A DNA stretch of 64,000 nt, from NCBI RefSeq assembly GCF_900168295.1, contig NZ_FVZL01000021.1, positions 1-64,000 of the forward strand. The letters run 5' to 3'. The stretch comes from Arthrobacter sp. P2b. GTDB lineage: Bacteria; Actinomycetota; Actinomycetes; Actinomycetales; Micrococcaceae. Shown piece by piece: positions 23,452-32,131 of this stretch. A program made the position numbers and the translations under genes. Under the pieces are notes generated by a model. The model was not told the origin of the DNA. It was given only the letters and a program-made list of their open reading frames with translations, and did no database searches. Within the stretch, counting starts at the first letter, position 1, and each line of letters starts with the position of its first letter.

Positions 23452-24042
23452 ATGACCAGACTGCTCATTATCGGTCCGCCCGGCTCCGGCAAGGGGACGC
23501 AGGCCGAGCACCTTGCCCGGCACTTCGGCGTGCCGGCCGTTTCCACCGGCGACATCTTCCGGAGCAACGTCAGCCAGCAGACAGAACTGGGCAGCCAGGC
23601 CGCGGAGTACCTCGACGGCGGCGACTTCGTCCCGGACCACCTCACCAATGCCCTCGTAAAGGACCGGCTCCTGGACAGCGACGTCCAGTCGGGTTTCCTG
23701 CTGGACGGCTACCCCCGTACCGCGCCCCAGGTGATGGAACTGGACAACATGCTCGCCTCTCAGGGAGTCGCCCTGGACGCCGTCATTGAACTGCGTGCCC
23801 CCGACGCGGAACTGGAGCAGCGGATGCGCCAGCGGGCGGAGGAACAGGGACGGTCGGATGACACGGTGGGCGTGTTCCGGCGCCGGCTCGACCTCTACCA
23901 CCGCGAAACCCATGAAGTTGTCTCGGTCTATGCCGGCCGGGGGATCCTCGTCTCCGTGAACGGCAGCGGCGATCCGGGCGAGATCACGGCATTGGCGATC
24001 GCCGCCGTCGAAAAGTTCCTGGCCACCCGTACCGGAGCCTGA
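23452..24042 (+). CDS. adk: Adenylate kinase (short form)
   Basis: The 196-residue NMP kinase has a P-loop GPPGSGKGT (8-16), the AMP site STGDIFR, the segment FLLDGYPRTAPQ and a LID of the short type without zinc cysteines (RQRAEEQGRSDDTVGVFRRRLDLYHRET). It interconverts ATP, AMP and ADP. The housekeeping adk of actinobacteria normally lies in the secY/map/infA ribosomal cluster. This copy, next to an SDR gene, may be a paralogue. AGGACAGG precedes the ATG. The oxidoreductase follows after 33 bp, probably in the same transcript. Confidence 0.88.
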   Translation: MTRLLIIGPPGSGKGTQAEHLARHFGVPAVSTGDIFRSNVSQQTELGSQAAEYLDGGDFVPDHLTNALVKDRLLDSDVQSGFLLDGYPRTAPQVMELDNMLASQGVALDAVIELRAPDAELEQRMRQRAEEQGRSDDTVGVFRRRLDLYHRETHEVVSVYAGRGILVSVNGSGDPGEITALAIAAVEKFLATRTGA

Positions 24043-24075
24043 GCCGGTGCACCCCTCCAACAGAAGGACCTCCTG

Positions 24076-24924
24076 ATGAGAATTGCCGTCACCGGTGGAA
24101 GCGGAAAACTGGGCCGGCACGTTGTCCGGCGTCTTATCGACGACGGCCACGAGGTCCTCAACCTGGACCGGGAAGGCACCCGGAGCCCGGGACTCCTGGT
24201 GGTGGACTTGCGCAATTACGGCCAGGTGCTCGATGCCATGCTGGGCGTGGATGACAGGCACAGCGGTTTCGACGCCGTGGTGCACCTGGGTGCCATCCCG
24301 GCGCCGGGCATCCTTCCGGACGCCGCGACGTTCGAGAACAACATGCTGTCCACCTACAACGTCTTCCAGGCTGCCCGCCGGGCAGGCATCAAGAAGGTGG
24401 TGTACGCCTCCAGCGAGACGGTGCTGGGACTGCCGTTCGACGTCGACCCGCCCTACATTCCCGTGGACGAGGAATACCCTGCCCGGCCGGAAAGCACCTA
24501 CTCCCTGGTCAAGCACCTGGAGGAGCAGATGGCAGCGGAGCTCACACGCTGGGATCCGGAACTGAGCATTGTCGGACTGCGGTTCTCGAACGTCATGGAC
24601 GTGGAGGACTACAGCAGGTTCCCGTCCTTCGATGCTGACCCGCGGCTGCGGAAATGGAACCTGTGGGGCTATATCGACGGCCGGGACGGTGCCCAGGCAG
24701 TGGTGCGGGCCCTGGAGAACGGCAGGCCGGGGTTTGAAGCCTTCATCATTGCCAACGCGGACACCGTGATGAGCCGGTCGAGTGCAAGCCTCGCTGCCGA
24801 GGTGTTTCCTGAGGTGAAGGTCACCCGGGAACTGGGCGAGCACGAGACCATGCTGTCCATCGACAAGGCCCGGCGGCTGCTGGGCTTCGAGCCGGAACAC
24901 AGCTGGCGGAACCACCGGGAATAG
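24076..24924 (+). CDS. NAD(P)-dependent oxidoreductase, extended SDR (epimerase-like)
   Basis: The 282-residue protein has the extended-SDR dinucleotide motif TGGSGKLG (6-13), HLGAIPAP, and the active-site YSLVK (Tyr-x3-Lys) preceded by YASSET. The family includes NDP-sugar epimerases/dehydratases and uronate dehydrogenases. The short, substrate-loop-poor C-terminus resembles the latter. No sugar-nucleotide cluster surrounds it, so the substrate is open. It lies 33 bp downstream of adk with an AAGGACC ribosome-binding site. Confidence 0.87.
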   Translation: MRIAVTGGSGKLGRHVVRRLIDDGHEVLNLDREGTRSPGLLVVDLRNYGQVLDAMLGVDDRHSGFDAVVHLGAIPAPGILPDAATFENNMLSTYNVFQAARRAGIKKVVYASSETVLGLPFDVDPPYIPVDEEYPARPESTYSLVKHLEEQMAAELTRWDPELSIVGLRFSNVMDVEDYSRFPSFDADPRLRKWNLWGYIDGRDGAQAVVRALENGRPGFEAFIIANADTVMSRSSASLAAEVFPEVKVTRELGEHETMLSIDKARRLLGFEPEHSWRNHRE

Positions 24925-25065
24925 TCCCGGCCGCAGGAATCCCCAAGGCTTCCCACAGGATCCTGCAAGGACCCGCCGGCGGCGCATTCCGGGCTCCTAT
25001 CCTGTTGGTAGAGCGGTGGATTTCCCCGCCCCCGCAGCTCCCAACGCCACACCAAGGACCCCAAA

Positions 25066-26919
25066 ATTCGCACTTCATCCTTTGTGCTGCCCGCCGCCGC
25101 AGCGCTGGTCTCCGCCGTCGCCTTTTCCGTTTCCGCCGTGCCTGCCGCCGCCGCGCCAAAAGCCGATGCCGGAGCAGCCGGCCGCTACATCGTGCAGTAC
25201 GCCGCCAACGCCGATGTGGATGCTGAGGCTGCCCACCTGCGCGGGCAGGGCCTCGCCGTCGGCCGTACCTTCAAACACGCGCTCCGCGGCGCCGTGGTCA
25301 CCGCCAATCCTGCCCAGGCCGAGGCTCTTGCCCGCTCCGGTCGCGTGCTGTCAGTGGAGGCGGACGCCCCCGTCAGCATTTCCGCAACGCAGCAGCCCGC
25401 GCCCTGGGGCCTGGACCGGGTGGACCAGCGGCCCCTGCCGCTCTCCGGCTCCTACTCCTGGACAGCGGCCGGGGCCGGAGTGACGGCCTACGTGGTGGAC
25501 ACCGGAGTCCTCGCATCGCACGCCGATTTCGGCGGCAGGGTGACGGCCGGCTGGACCGCCGTGGCCGATGGCAGGGGCTCCGGCGACTGCAACGGCCACG
25601 GCACCCACGTTGCCGGGACGGTGGCGGGTGCCACTTACGGGGTAGCCAAGGCAGCCACCGTGGTGCCGGTCCGGGTCCTCGACTGCAACGGCTCCGGCTA
25701 CAACTCCGATGTGGTGGCAGGACTTGACTGGGTTGCCGCCAACCACCCCGCCGGCGTGCCGGCCGTGGCCAACCTCAGCCTGGGCGGCGGCGCGAGCACC
25801 GCGGTGGACGCAGCCATCCAGGCAGTGATGAACGACGGCGTCACGGCAGTGGTTGCCGCCGGCAACTCCGCGGTGGATGCCTGCGGCGGTTCCCCCGCCC
25901 GGGTTACCGGCGCTGTCACCGTCGCCGCCAGCGACTCCGCCGACCGCCAGGCCTCCTTCTCCAACTTCGGCACGTGCGTGGACCTCTACGCCCCGGGCGT
26001 GGGCATCACCTCCACGCTCCACACCTCCACCTCCGCAACGGCCTCCATGTCCGGGACCTCGATGGCCGCGCCCCACGCAGCCGGGGCCGCCGCCGTGCTG
26101 CTGTCGCAGAACCCGGCCCTCACGCCAGCCCAGGTTGCGGGAACCCTGGTGTCCGGTGCAACGTCCGGGGCCGTCACCGGCGCCACCAGCGGAACGCCTA
26201 ACCGGCTGCTCTACGCCGGCGCCGTGAATGCTGCTCCCGCGCCTGCCCCTGCTCCCGCGCCGACCCCCGCTCCCGCGCCTGCCCCCACCGTCAGTGCCGT
26301 GAGTCCCGGGGCCAATGCCACGTCCGTGCCGTCCGGCGCCAACGTGACCGCCACCTTCAGCGAGGCAGTACAAGGACTGACGTCAGGAACGTTCGTGCTC
26401 AAGAACGCTGCCGGCACCACCGTCCCCGCCAGCGTCACCTACAACGCAACTACCCGGACGGCCACCCTGGACCCCTCCGCCAACCTGGCCGCGGATGCAA
26501 CCTATACCGCAACGCTGGTGGGCGGAAGCTCGGCCATCCGCGGCACTACGGGAACCCCGCTGGCCTCGGTCAGCTGGACCTTCCTGACGGGCCCGGCCCC
26601 GGTGGTCACCGGCACCACCCCCGGCAGCAACGCGCTGCTGGTGCGCCGCGGCAACAACATCAGCGTGACCTTCATCGAGGCAGTCCAGGGCGTCAACGGC
26701 ACCACGTTCACCGTGAGGAACGCAGCCACCGGCGCGGTGGTGCCGGCCGCCGTCTTCCGGAACGGCACCACGAACCAGTGGATCCTCGACCCGCAGCAGT
26801 CACTGGCCGCCAAGACCAAATACACCGTGACGGTGACAGGCGGCGGAACAGCCGTCCGCGACCTCGCGGGGAACCAGCTGGCCACCCGTACCTGGCAGTT
26901 CACCACCGGCTCGTTCTAG
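25066..26919 (+). CDS. Secreted S8 subtilisin-like serine protease with two Ig-like C-terminal domains
   Basis: The preproenzyme has a signal peptide (RTSSFVLPAAAALVSAVAF to AAAA), an I9 propeptide (YIVQYAANADVDAEAAHLRGQG) and a proteinase-K-type catalytic domain with D145 (VVDTGV), H178 (GHGTHVAG) and S332 (GTSMAAPH). A Pro/Ala linker and two SbsA/Big_5-type domains, each starting VSPGAN/TPGSN and ending SWTF or TWQF, complete it. The best start by spacing is ATT 25066, with AAGGA 7 bases upstream. It gives a signal peptide with a basic n-region, whereas the first standard codon, GTG 25084, does not. The stop overlaps the convergent gene by 4 bp. Confidence 0.88.
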   Translation: MRTSSFVLPAAAALVSAVAFSVSAVPAAAAPKADAGAAGRYIVQYAANADVDAEAAHLRGQGLAVGRTFKHALRGAVVTANPAQAEALARSGRVLSVEADAPVSISATQQPAPWGLDRVDQRPLPLSGSYSWTAAGAGVTAYVVDTGVLASHADFGGRVTAGWTAVADGRGSGDCNGHGTHVAGTVAGATYGVAKAATVVPVRVLDCNGSGYNSDVVAGLDWVAANHPAGVPAVANLSLGGGASTAVDAAIQAVMNDGVTAVVAAGNSAVDACGGSPARVTGAVTVAASDSADRQASFSNFGTCVDLYAPGVGITSTLHTSTSATASMSGTSMAAPHAAGAAAVLLSQNPALTPAQVAGTLVSGATSGAVTGATSGTPNRLLYAGAVNAAPAPAPAPAPTPAPAPAPTVSAVSPGANATSVPSGANVTATFSEAVQGLTSGTFVLKNAAGTTVPASVTYNATTRTATLDPSANLAADATYTATLVGGSSAIRGTTGTPLASVSWTFLTGPAPVVTGTTPGSNALLVRRGNNISVTFIEAVQGVNGTTFTVRNAATGAVVPAAVFRNGTTNQWILDPQQSLAAKTKYTVTVTGGGTAVRDLAGNQLATRTWQFTTGSF

Positions 26920-28028
26920 CCCGCCTCCAGCCGGAACTCCGCGCGGCCGTGCAGGGCACCGTTGACCTGCAGTTCCAAGGCATGCAGGCCGGGATGATGC
27001 ACCCTCGTGGTCATCTGCCGGAACGCGTGGCGCTTGGAGAGGCTCCTGCTCTCGCCCGGCTCCAGAGTGAGGGTTGAGATTTTGAAGACCTTGGCGGACT
27101 GGGTGCCGTTGGCCTTTTGGTAGTGGACCACATAGTCAAGCGCAAGCCGCGCATCCCGGGCACCGGTATTGGAGATTTCGAAGGCGAACGTCAGTTCCCC
27201 GGGAATCGTGAGGACGTCCCGGTCCAGGTGCGGCCCGGTAACCGCCACGGACGCCGGCGTAAAGCCCAGCACCTCCAGGGCGCCGGGATGCCCCTTCTTG
27301 ACGAGCGTGCGGAGGCCGTGCCGGACCACCCAGCCGGTGTTGTTGTCTGCTGCCCCGAGCCATTTCCGGGCGGTTGCCACCACCAGGTCCGGGGCGTGCC
27401 GGGCAACATCGTTGAGGTGGTTGGCCACCGAACGCCGGACATACTCGGAGGGGTCGCGGTAGAGCGCATCGAGGATGGGGACGGTGGCCTCTGGCCGCTG
27501 GACGAGGGCAGGCACACGCACCGCCCACGGCAGGTATGGCCGGGTGCCCTCGCTGGCCAGGCGCCGGACATGCTCATCCGGATGGGACGTCCAGTCCAGT
27601 ACCGCTGCCAGAGCCCGGTTCGGATCCCGGGCGATCAGCCGGCGGATGGCAAACTCGCCGGTGAGCCGGGGCGTCAGCTCCGTCAGCAGCGCGAGGGCAT
27701 CGTCAAAGTCCTGCCTGGAACCGGACTCGAGGCAAAGGGTGGCAGCTGCCTCGGAAACCGGCCACAGGGTCCAGCCGGTGAACTCCGGAACTGGCAGTGC
27801 CGCGCGGAAGCTGGCCGCCGCCGTCGGATATCCACGTCCGGGGCTGTTCCTGATGTCATCCACCAGGGCACCGGCAACAAGATCAGTACGGGCGCGAAGG
27901 TTGAGATCGCCCAGCAGCGAAGCGGCAGCGGCGGTGCGTTCCCATGTCACGCCGGGCGCAACCGCCGTGAGGATGCCGGCCAGCGTTTTCACCGCCTGCG
28001 CATCGATGAGTTCATTCATCACGCCCAT
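26916..28028 (-). CDS. DNA alkylation repair protein, HEAT-repeat (AlkC/AlkD-like)
   Basis: The 370-residue protein is mostly helical, with HEAT-like repeats of the AlkC/AlkD glycosylase superfamily: DEHVRRLASEGTRPYLPW, RDPSEYVRRSVANHLNDVARHAPD and WVVRHGLRTLVKKGHPGAL. It ends with an added beta-sandwich (TFAFEISNTGARDARLALDYVVHYQKANG) seen in AlkC-type members. Such proteins remove N3- or N7-alkylated purines without base flipping. The start could be ATG 28028 or 28019. It is convergent with the protease gene, and the two stop codons overlap by 4 bp. Confidence 0.87.
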   Translation of the reverse strand: MGVMNELIDAQAVKTLAGILTAVAPGVTWERTAAAASLLGDLNLRARTDLVAGALVDDIRNSPGRGYPTAAASFRAALPVPEFTGWTLWPVSEAAATLCLESGSRQDFDDALALLTELTPRLTGEFAIRRLIARDPNRALAAVLDWTSHPDEHVRRLASEGTRPYLPWAVRVPALVQRPEATVPILDALYRDPSEYVRRSVANHLNDVARHAPDLVVATARKWLGAADNNTGWVVRHGLRTLVKKGHPGALEVLGFTPASVAVTGPHLDRDVLTIPGELTFAFEISNTGARDARLALDYVVHYQKANGTQSAKVFKISTLTLEPGESRSLSKRHAFRQMTTRVHHPGLHALELQVNGALHGRAEFRLEAG

Positions 28029-28100
28029 GGAGTCAGGCTACCGCCCGTGCAGGCGCCAACCGGGATAATCTTCACCCTAAGCAAACTTCACGGCGCAGGG

Positions 28101-28922
28101 ATGGTCACAGTGGGACAGCAGGAATCGTCAGGCTCTGGAAGAGCTTCCGGGACAACCGCCAAGAAGAACGGCCGGTGGCGCGCTTTCCACGACAAGTTCG
28201 TGGTGGAGGAGCGCTACCTGGAGCCGGGGGACCGGCGCGCGCTCTACCGTGCTTCGGTAATCCTGGTGGCTGCGGGCGTGGCGCTCTTCATCGCCACCCT
28301 CATCAGTGTGGTGCAGGCCGATGGGCTGTCCGCGGCCGATGGGCCTGTCCGTGACTGGCTCCTGGGCCTGCGGTCCGACACCATCACGGCGATCATGATC
28401 TTCCTTGCCGTGGTGTTTGGCCCCATTGCCCTGCCCATCATTGTGCTGGTGGTCATTCTGGTCTGGGGATTCGCCGCCAAGCACGCCTGGCGGCCCATCC
28501 TGCTGGCGTCGGCGATGCTCACCGGTGTCATCATTTCGCAGATCATCCTCCAGATTGTCCGGCGGTCACGCCCGCCGGTGGACCAGATGCTCTTCGGGAT
28601 CGACCACACTTTCTCGTTCCCCTCGGGGCATGTCCTGGGGGCCTGTGACTTCCTCCTGGTGGGAGCCTTCCTGATCTTCTCGCGGCGCAGGAACCCGCGG
28701 GCCGCCGTGCTCGGCTTCGTCGGAGCGGGCGTGGGAATCGTGCTGGCGGCCCTGAGCCGGCTGTACCTGGGCTACCACTGGCTCAGCGACGCCCTCGCTT
28801 CGGTCTCGTTGTCCCTGATCATCCTGGGCGGCGTGATCGCCGTGGATACGTGGCGGACCGCCAGGGTGCCGGGGGAGAGGATCACGGGGGAGCTGTCCAA
28901 GGCTGACTCGCCGAGGGATTAG
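28101..28922 (+). CDS. PAP2 superfamily phosphatase, membrane-bound
   Basis: The 273-residue protein carries five to six membrane helices and the type 2 phosphatidic acid phosphatase signature: RRSRPP, then SFPSGH (after GIDHTF), then SRLYLGYHWLSD. These supply the three catalytic blocks. Members dephosphorylate lipid phosphates such as phosphatidate or undecaprenyl pyrophosphate. The conserved region begins well after ATG 28101. GATAAT at 28063-28068 is a plausible -10. It is divergent from the DNA-repair gene and nearly abuts the convergent merR-type gene (17 bp). Confidence 0.88.
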   Translation: MVTVGQQESSGSGRASGTTAKKNGRWRAFHDKFVVEERYLEPGDRRALYRASVILVAAGVALFIATLISVVQADGLSAADGPVRDWLLGLRSDTITAIMIFLAVVFGPIALPIIVLVVILVWGFAAKHAWRPILLASAMLTGVIISQIILQIVRRSRPPVDQMLFGIDHTFSFPSGHVLGACDFLLVGAFLIFSRRRNPRAAVLGFVGAGVGIVLAALSRLYLGYHWLSDALASVSLSLIILGGVIAVDTWRTARVPGERITGELSKADSPRD

Positions 28923-28939
28923 GGCCCCCGAGGCATGTA

Positions 28940-29260
28940 TCAGGCGGGCGGCCTGGATCTTGCGCGCTTCAGGGCACGGTGCAGCCTCATGTTGGCTGCC
29001 TCCAATTCCAGCACCTTGGCTACGCCTGCCAGGTTGAGTCCTTGGTCCAGGAGTTCCCCGATGCGCAGCAGCACTGCGACGTCGTCATCGCTGTATTGAC
29101 GCGTGCCGCCGGCCGTCCGTGACGGTGTTAACAGTCCTTTGCTCTCGTAGAGCCGGATGTTCTGCTGGCCTGTTCCTGCCAGTTTGGCTGCAACGGAGAT
29201 GGCGTAGAGCGCATGTCCGCTGGCGGGCCGGCCGGCCCGTCCTGCTCCGGGGTCTGCCAT
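28940..29260 (-). CDS. MerR family regulator, HspR-like
   Basis: The 106-residue protein has one MerR helix-turn-helix with the HspR-like opening HALYAISVAAKLAGTGQQNIRLYESKGLLTPSRTAGGTRQYSDDDVAVLLRI, then a short coiled coil (GLNLAGVAKVLELEAANMRLHRALK). No effector-binding domain or metal cysteines are present. HspR represses heat-shock operons through HAIR inverted repeats. Here the divergent gene encodes Hsp20 and is followed by a J-domain protein, so this is the likely local heat-shock repressor. Confidence 0.85.
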   Translation of the reverse strand: MADPGAGRAGRPASGHALYAISVAAKLAGTGQQNIRLYESKGLLTPSRTAGGTRQYSDDDVAVLLRIGELLDQGLNLAGVAKVLELEAANMRLHRALKRARSRPPA

Positions 29261-29333
29261 AACGTCTCTCCAAAATCGTCGTTGCGCGGTCTTGCCTCAG
29301 TTTCCCACGGGTGCTATAAAAAATCTATATTCA

Positions 29334-29350
29334 CCACCATAGATCGGTGG
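29334..29350. promoter_or_regulatory. Candidate HspR-type operator in the hsp20 promoter
   Basis: CCACC (29334-29338) and GGTGG (29346-29350) form an inverted repeat with a 7-base spacer, the spacing of the HAIR element CTTGAGT-N7-ACTCAAG but with different arms. It lies about 50 bp upstream of hsp20 and just downstream of TATAAA-like AT-rich sequence (29315-29330). The arms are short, so this is tentative. Confidence 0.3.
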
Positions 29351-29397
29351 GCGGATATGGTACTGATCCAACATCTCAAAAGCTGAAGGAGTGGGAC

Positions 29398-29826
29398 ATG
29401 ATGTTGATGCGCACGGACCCGTTCCGTGAGCTGGACCGGCTCACGCAGCAGGTCTTTGGCACTGCCGCCCGGCCGGCCGCCATGCCGATGGACGCATGGC
29501 AGGAAGACGGCGAGTTCGTGGTGGCCTTTGACCTTCCGGGCGTCAAGACCGACTCGCTGGACCTGAATGTCGAACGTAACGTCCTCACCGTACGGGCGGA
29601 ACGCTCCGACCCCACGCAGCCCAATGTTGAGCTGGTGGCTGCCGAGCGTCCCCGCGGTGTTTTCAGCCGGCAACTGATCCTGGGCGACACCCTGGACACG
29701 GACAACATCAAGGCAAGCTACGACCATGGCGTCCTGACCCTGCGGATTCCCGTGGCCGAACGCGCCAAGCCGCGCAAGATCGAGATTGAGACGCAGCAGG
29801 CCCAGAGGCAGCAGATCGGAACGTAG
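29398..29826 (+). CDS. Small heat-shock protein, Hsp20/alpha-crystallin family
   Basis: This 142-residue ATP-independent holdase opens MMLMRTDPFRELDRLTQQVFG. Its alpha-crystallin domain spans about 35-128 (EFVVAFDLPGVKTDSLDLNVERNVLTVRAER, RGVFSRQLILGDTLDTDNIKASYDHGVLTLRIPVAERAKPRKIEI). The I-x-I/V motif is replaced by a Gln-rich tail. ATG 29398 is chosen because AAGGAG lies 6 bases upstream. It is divergent from the HspR-like regulator and followed by a J-domain gene, forming a compact stress operon. Confidence 0.95.
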   Translation: MMLMRTDPFRELDRLTQQVFGTAARPAAMPMDAWQEDGEFVVAFDLPGVKTDSLDLNVERNVLTVRAERSDPTQPNVELVAAERPRGVFSRQLILGDTLDTDNIKASYDHGVLTLRIPVAERAKPRKIEIETQQAQRQQIGT

Positions 29827-29910
29827 CGAGGCGGTGTGGTGCGGGCGGTGCCCCCGGCACGGCCCGCACCCGGCATTCCCCCTGCGCCTGGCGGAGTGGA
29901 AAGGGCTGAG

Positions 29911-30234
29911 ATGACAGACACCCCTGATTACTACGCCATCCTGCGCGTCCAGCCGGATGCCGGCCAGCAGGAGATATCCCGGGCCTACCGGGCCCTGATG
30001 CGCAGCCACCACCCGGATGTGGACGGCGGCACGGCTCCCGAAGGCGAACTGCTGCGCATCATGCAGGCGTTCAACGTCCTGCGGGATCCGGAGCGGCGGG
30101 CGGCCTACGACAAGCAGCGGGCGGCGTCGGCGCCGAAGACTATCCCCGTCCGGAAGGTCCACACCCGCAGCGGGACTTCCGGGCACACCATCAGGGTTAC
30201 CCCCGTGCGCTGGGAAAGCGGGCCCTGGTCCTAG
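29911..30234 (+). CDS. J-domain (DnaJ-like) protein
   Basis: The 107-residue protein consists of one N-terminal J-domain (DYYAILRVQPDAGQQEISRAYRALMRSHHPDVDGG, with the essential HPD tripeptide) and a basic C-terminal tail. There is no zinc finger or CTD, so it is a class III J-protein that would stimulate DnaK on a specific client. The start is MTDTPDYY at 29911, with GAAAGGG upstream. It follows hsp20 by 84 bp in the same direction and is probably cotranscribed. Confidence 0.9.
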   Translation: MTDTPDYYAILRVQPDAGQQEISRAYRALMRSHHPDVDGGTAPEGELLRIMQAFNVLRDPERRAAYDKQRAASAPKTIPVRKVHTRSGTSGHTIRVTPVRWESGPWS

Positions 30235-30283
30235 TTTTTTTGCGCGGCGTGGCAACAATAACCGCGAGGAGGCGGAGAACTGC

Positions 30284-30661
30284 ATGAGCGACTGGCGACG
30301 CTACGATTCACACCTGATTCCGGCATTCCACGAACGCTTTGAGGAGCGGTGGGGCGCCGGAACCGCACCATTCCTTGACCCGGAAGCGCATGAGGAGCCG
30401 CTGCCGCGTGCCCAATGGATCAACCCGGCCACCGGTGCCGCCCTGGCCGTGGTGCCGGTATGGACAACCGAGGATAAGCAGCAGCGGTCCTTCGGCGTGT
30501 TCTACCTCCCGCCGGCCGGAGACATCTGGGTCCTGCGCCCTGGCTACACCGGCTACCTGGAACCGGCGGACGGCGAAACCGAGCACCTGGCGACCCTCCG
30601 CAACGATGCCTTCCGCAAGGCCGTGGCGCACGCCAAGGAGTTCCTGTTCGGCTCGCAGTAG
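30284..30661 (+). CDS. Conserved hypothetical protein
   Basis: The 125-residue cytoplasmic protein starts at ATG 30284 with GGAGGCGGAG upstream. No motif of known function is visible. It is acidic and aromatic-rich (MSDWRRYDSHLIPAFHERFEERWG, SFGVFYLPPAGDIWVLRPGYTGYLEPADGE) and ends FRKAVAHAKEFLFGSQ. It lies 49 bp downstream of the J-domain gene in the same direction and could belong to the heat-shock operon. It is convergent with the AAA ATPase gene, with 2 bp between stops. Confidence 0.75.
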   Translation: MSDWRRYDSHLIPAFHERFEERWGAGTAPFLDPEAHEEPLPRAQWINPATGAALAVVPVWTTEDKQQRSFGVFYLPPAGDIWVLRPGYTGYLEPADGETEHLATLRNDAFRKAVAHAKEFLFGSQ

Positions 30662-30663
30662 CG

Positions 30664-32040
30664 CTAGCTGCCGCTGCCCAGGAGGCTGCGCGTCAGCGAC
30701 TCTGCATCCGCCATCAGCTCCTCCACCGCCTTCGCGAGGTGTGCATCGCCAACGGGGCTGTTGGCCAGGGCAGCCGCCACCACGGCCCGCCGGACCAGTT
30801 CCCGGGCAAAGGAAGCGGTGGTGCCCCCAGTGCGTTCGGCTGCCGCCTCCAATGCCCCGGTGCTGAACGCCGCCTGGCGGGCGTAAAGCCGGAGAAGCGC
30901 AACGCGCTCGTGAAGTGCGGGGAGGGGAATTTCCACCGCCAGGTCCACCCGCCCCGGGCGCTGGGCGAGGGCGCGTTCCAGCAGGTCCGGCCGGTTCGTC
31001 GTCAAAACGAAGGCGACGTCGGCATCGTTGTCCAGGCCATCCATGGCATCCAGAACCTCGAACAGGAGCGGCTGCGGCCCGTGGCCAAAGCTCCTGTCCT
31101 CGGCGATCAGGTCGCAGTCTTCCAGGACCACGATGGAAGGCTGCAGCGCCCTGGCCATCCGCGCCGCCTCGGAAATCCTGGCAAGCGAACCGCCCGAGAG
31201 GAGGACCGCCGTCGCGCCCGTACTCTGGCCCAGCAGGTACCGCACCGTGTGCGTCTTTCCCGTGCCCGGCGGGCCGTACAGCAGGACACCCCGCTTCAGG
31301 TGCTGCCCGTGGGCCCGCAACGATTCCCGGTGCCTGGCAATGCCCACTGTATGGTCCGCAACCTTCTGCAGAAGCCCTGCCGGCAGAATGACTTCCGTGG
31401 CTTCCAGGAGCGGCCGGTGGTGGAAGGTCACGCCGCCGCTGCTGGGACCGAACTCGCCCATCACCAGCGAGATCACCTGGCCTTTCAAAACGCTTTGGCT
31501 GTCCATCCGCCGACCGTATTCGGCAAGGAACGCGGTCCCTGTTTCCGGGACGGCGGCCACGACTTCCAGGGATGCCGTCTGCCGCCCGGAGCGCGGGTCC
31601 GCGGCGCGCTGCAGGACCGCTATCCTGCCGCCGTCGAACGTCAAGAGCCGGAGCCCGAAGCCCACCGCCTGGCGCTGCGTGTCCGGACCGACCGCCAGAT
31701 TGACGTAGTCCGGCTGGGACAACGGAAACTGCGGGAAAAGCTGGGACTGCTGCACCATGTCACTGAGGGAGGCGTGATGACGCTGGCCGCCGCCGCCAAT
31801 TCCCACCAGCCTGTTGTCCGGATCAAGGGCCGCGAGCTCTGCCAGGACAATGTCCGCGTCCACGAACCGGTGGAACGGAATCTGCTCCTCCACCATTGCC
31901 AGGTCCGCCGCGGCCACTCCCAAGTGCTCCGTGAGCGTGTCGAGCAGCTGTGTTCCGGCCTGTCGCTGATGGCGTCCTTCCTGTGCGAGCTGCACCAAGT
32001 CGGCAAAATCGTCGATGAACTTCCCCAGTTTTTCATCCAT
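30664..32040 (-). CDS. AAA family ATPase (Cdc48/FtsH-like ATPase module)
   Basis: The 458-residue protein has a non-conserved N-domain (1-220) and one AAA module: Walker A GPPGTGKT (256-263), Walker B SIVVLEDCDL (302-311), sensor-1 FVLTTNRPDLLERALAQRPGRVD with the arginine-finger region, and a helical lid ending SLTRSLLGSGS. There are no membrane or protease domains, so it resembles stand-alone chaperone-like AAA proteins. The substrate is unknown. The start is MDEKLGKF at 32040. A frame open to 32283 runs into the GH1 promoter and is not conserved. Confidence 0.88.
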   Translation of the reverse strand: MDEKLGKFIDDFADLVQLAQEGRHQRQAGTQLLDTLTEHLGVAAADLAMVEEQIPFHRFVDADIVLAELAALDPDNRLVGIGGGGQRHHASLSDMVQQSQLFPQFPLSQPDYVNLAVGPDTQRQAVGFGLRLLTFDGGRIAVLQRAADPRSGRQTASLEVVAAVPETGTAFLAEYGRRMDSQSVLKGQVISLVMGEFGPSSGGVTFHHRPLLEATEVILPAGLLQKVADHTVGIARHRESLRAHGQHLKRGVLLYGPPGTGKTHTVRYLLGQSTGATAVLLSGGSLARISEAARMARALQPSIVVLEDCDLIAEDRSFGHGPQPLLFEVLDAMDGLDNDADVAFVLTTNRPDLLERALAQRPGRVDLAVEIPLPALHERVALLRLYARQAAFSTGALEAAAERTGGTTASFARELVRRAVVAAALANSPVGDAHLAKAVEELMADAESLTRSLLGSGS

Positions 32041-32131
32041 GCCCAGACCCTGGCAGTGGCGACTCGTCAGCAACCTTACGGTGTGCCATCCTGAGACGTA
32101 CTTATCCATACGTGAACAAAAGGCCCGCCCC

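Noticed and set aside
27117..28100. Upstream extension of the PAP2 phosphatase frame
   Set aside because: It runs antisense through the DNA alkylation repair gene. The conserved PAP2 sequence begins only after ATG 28101.
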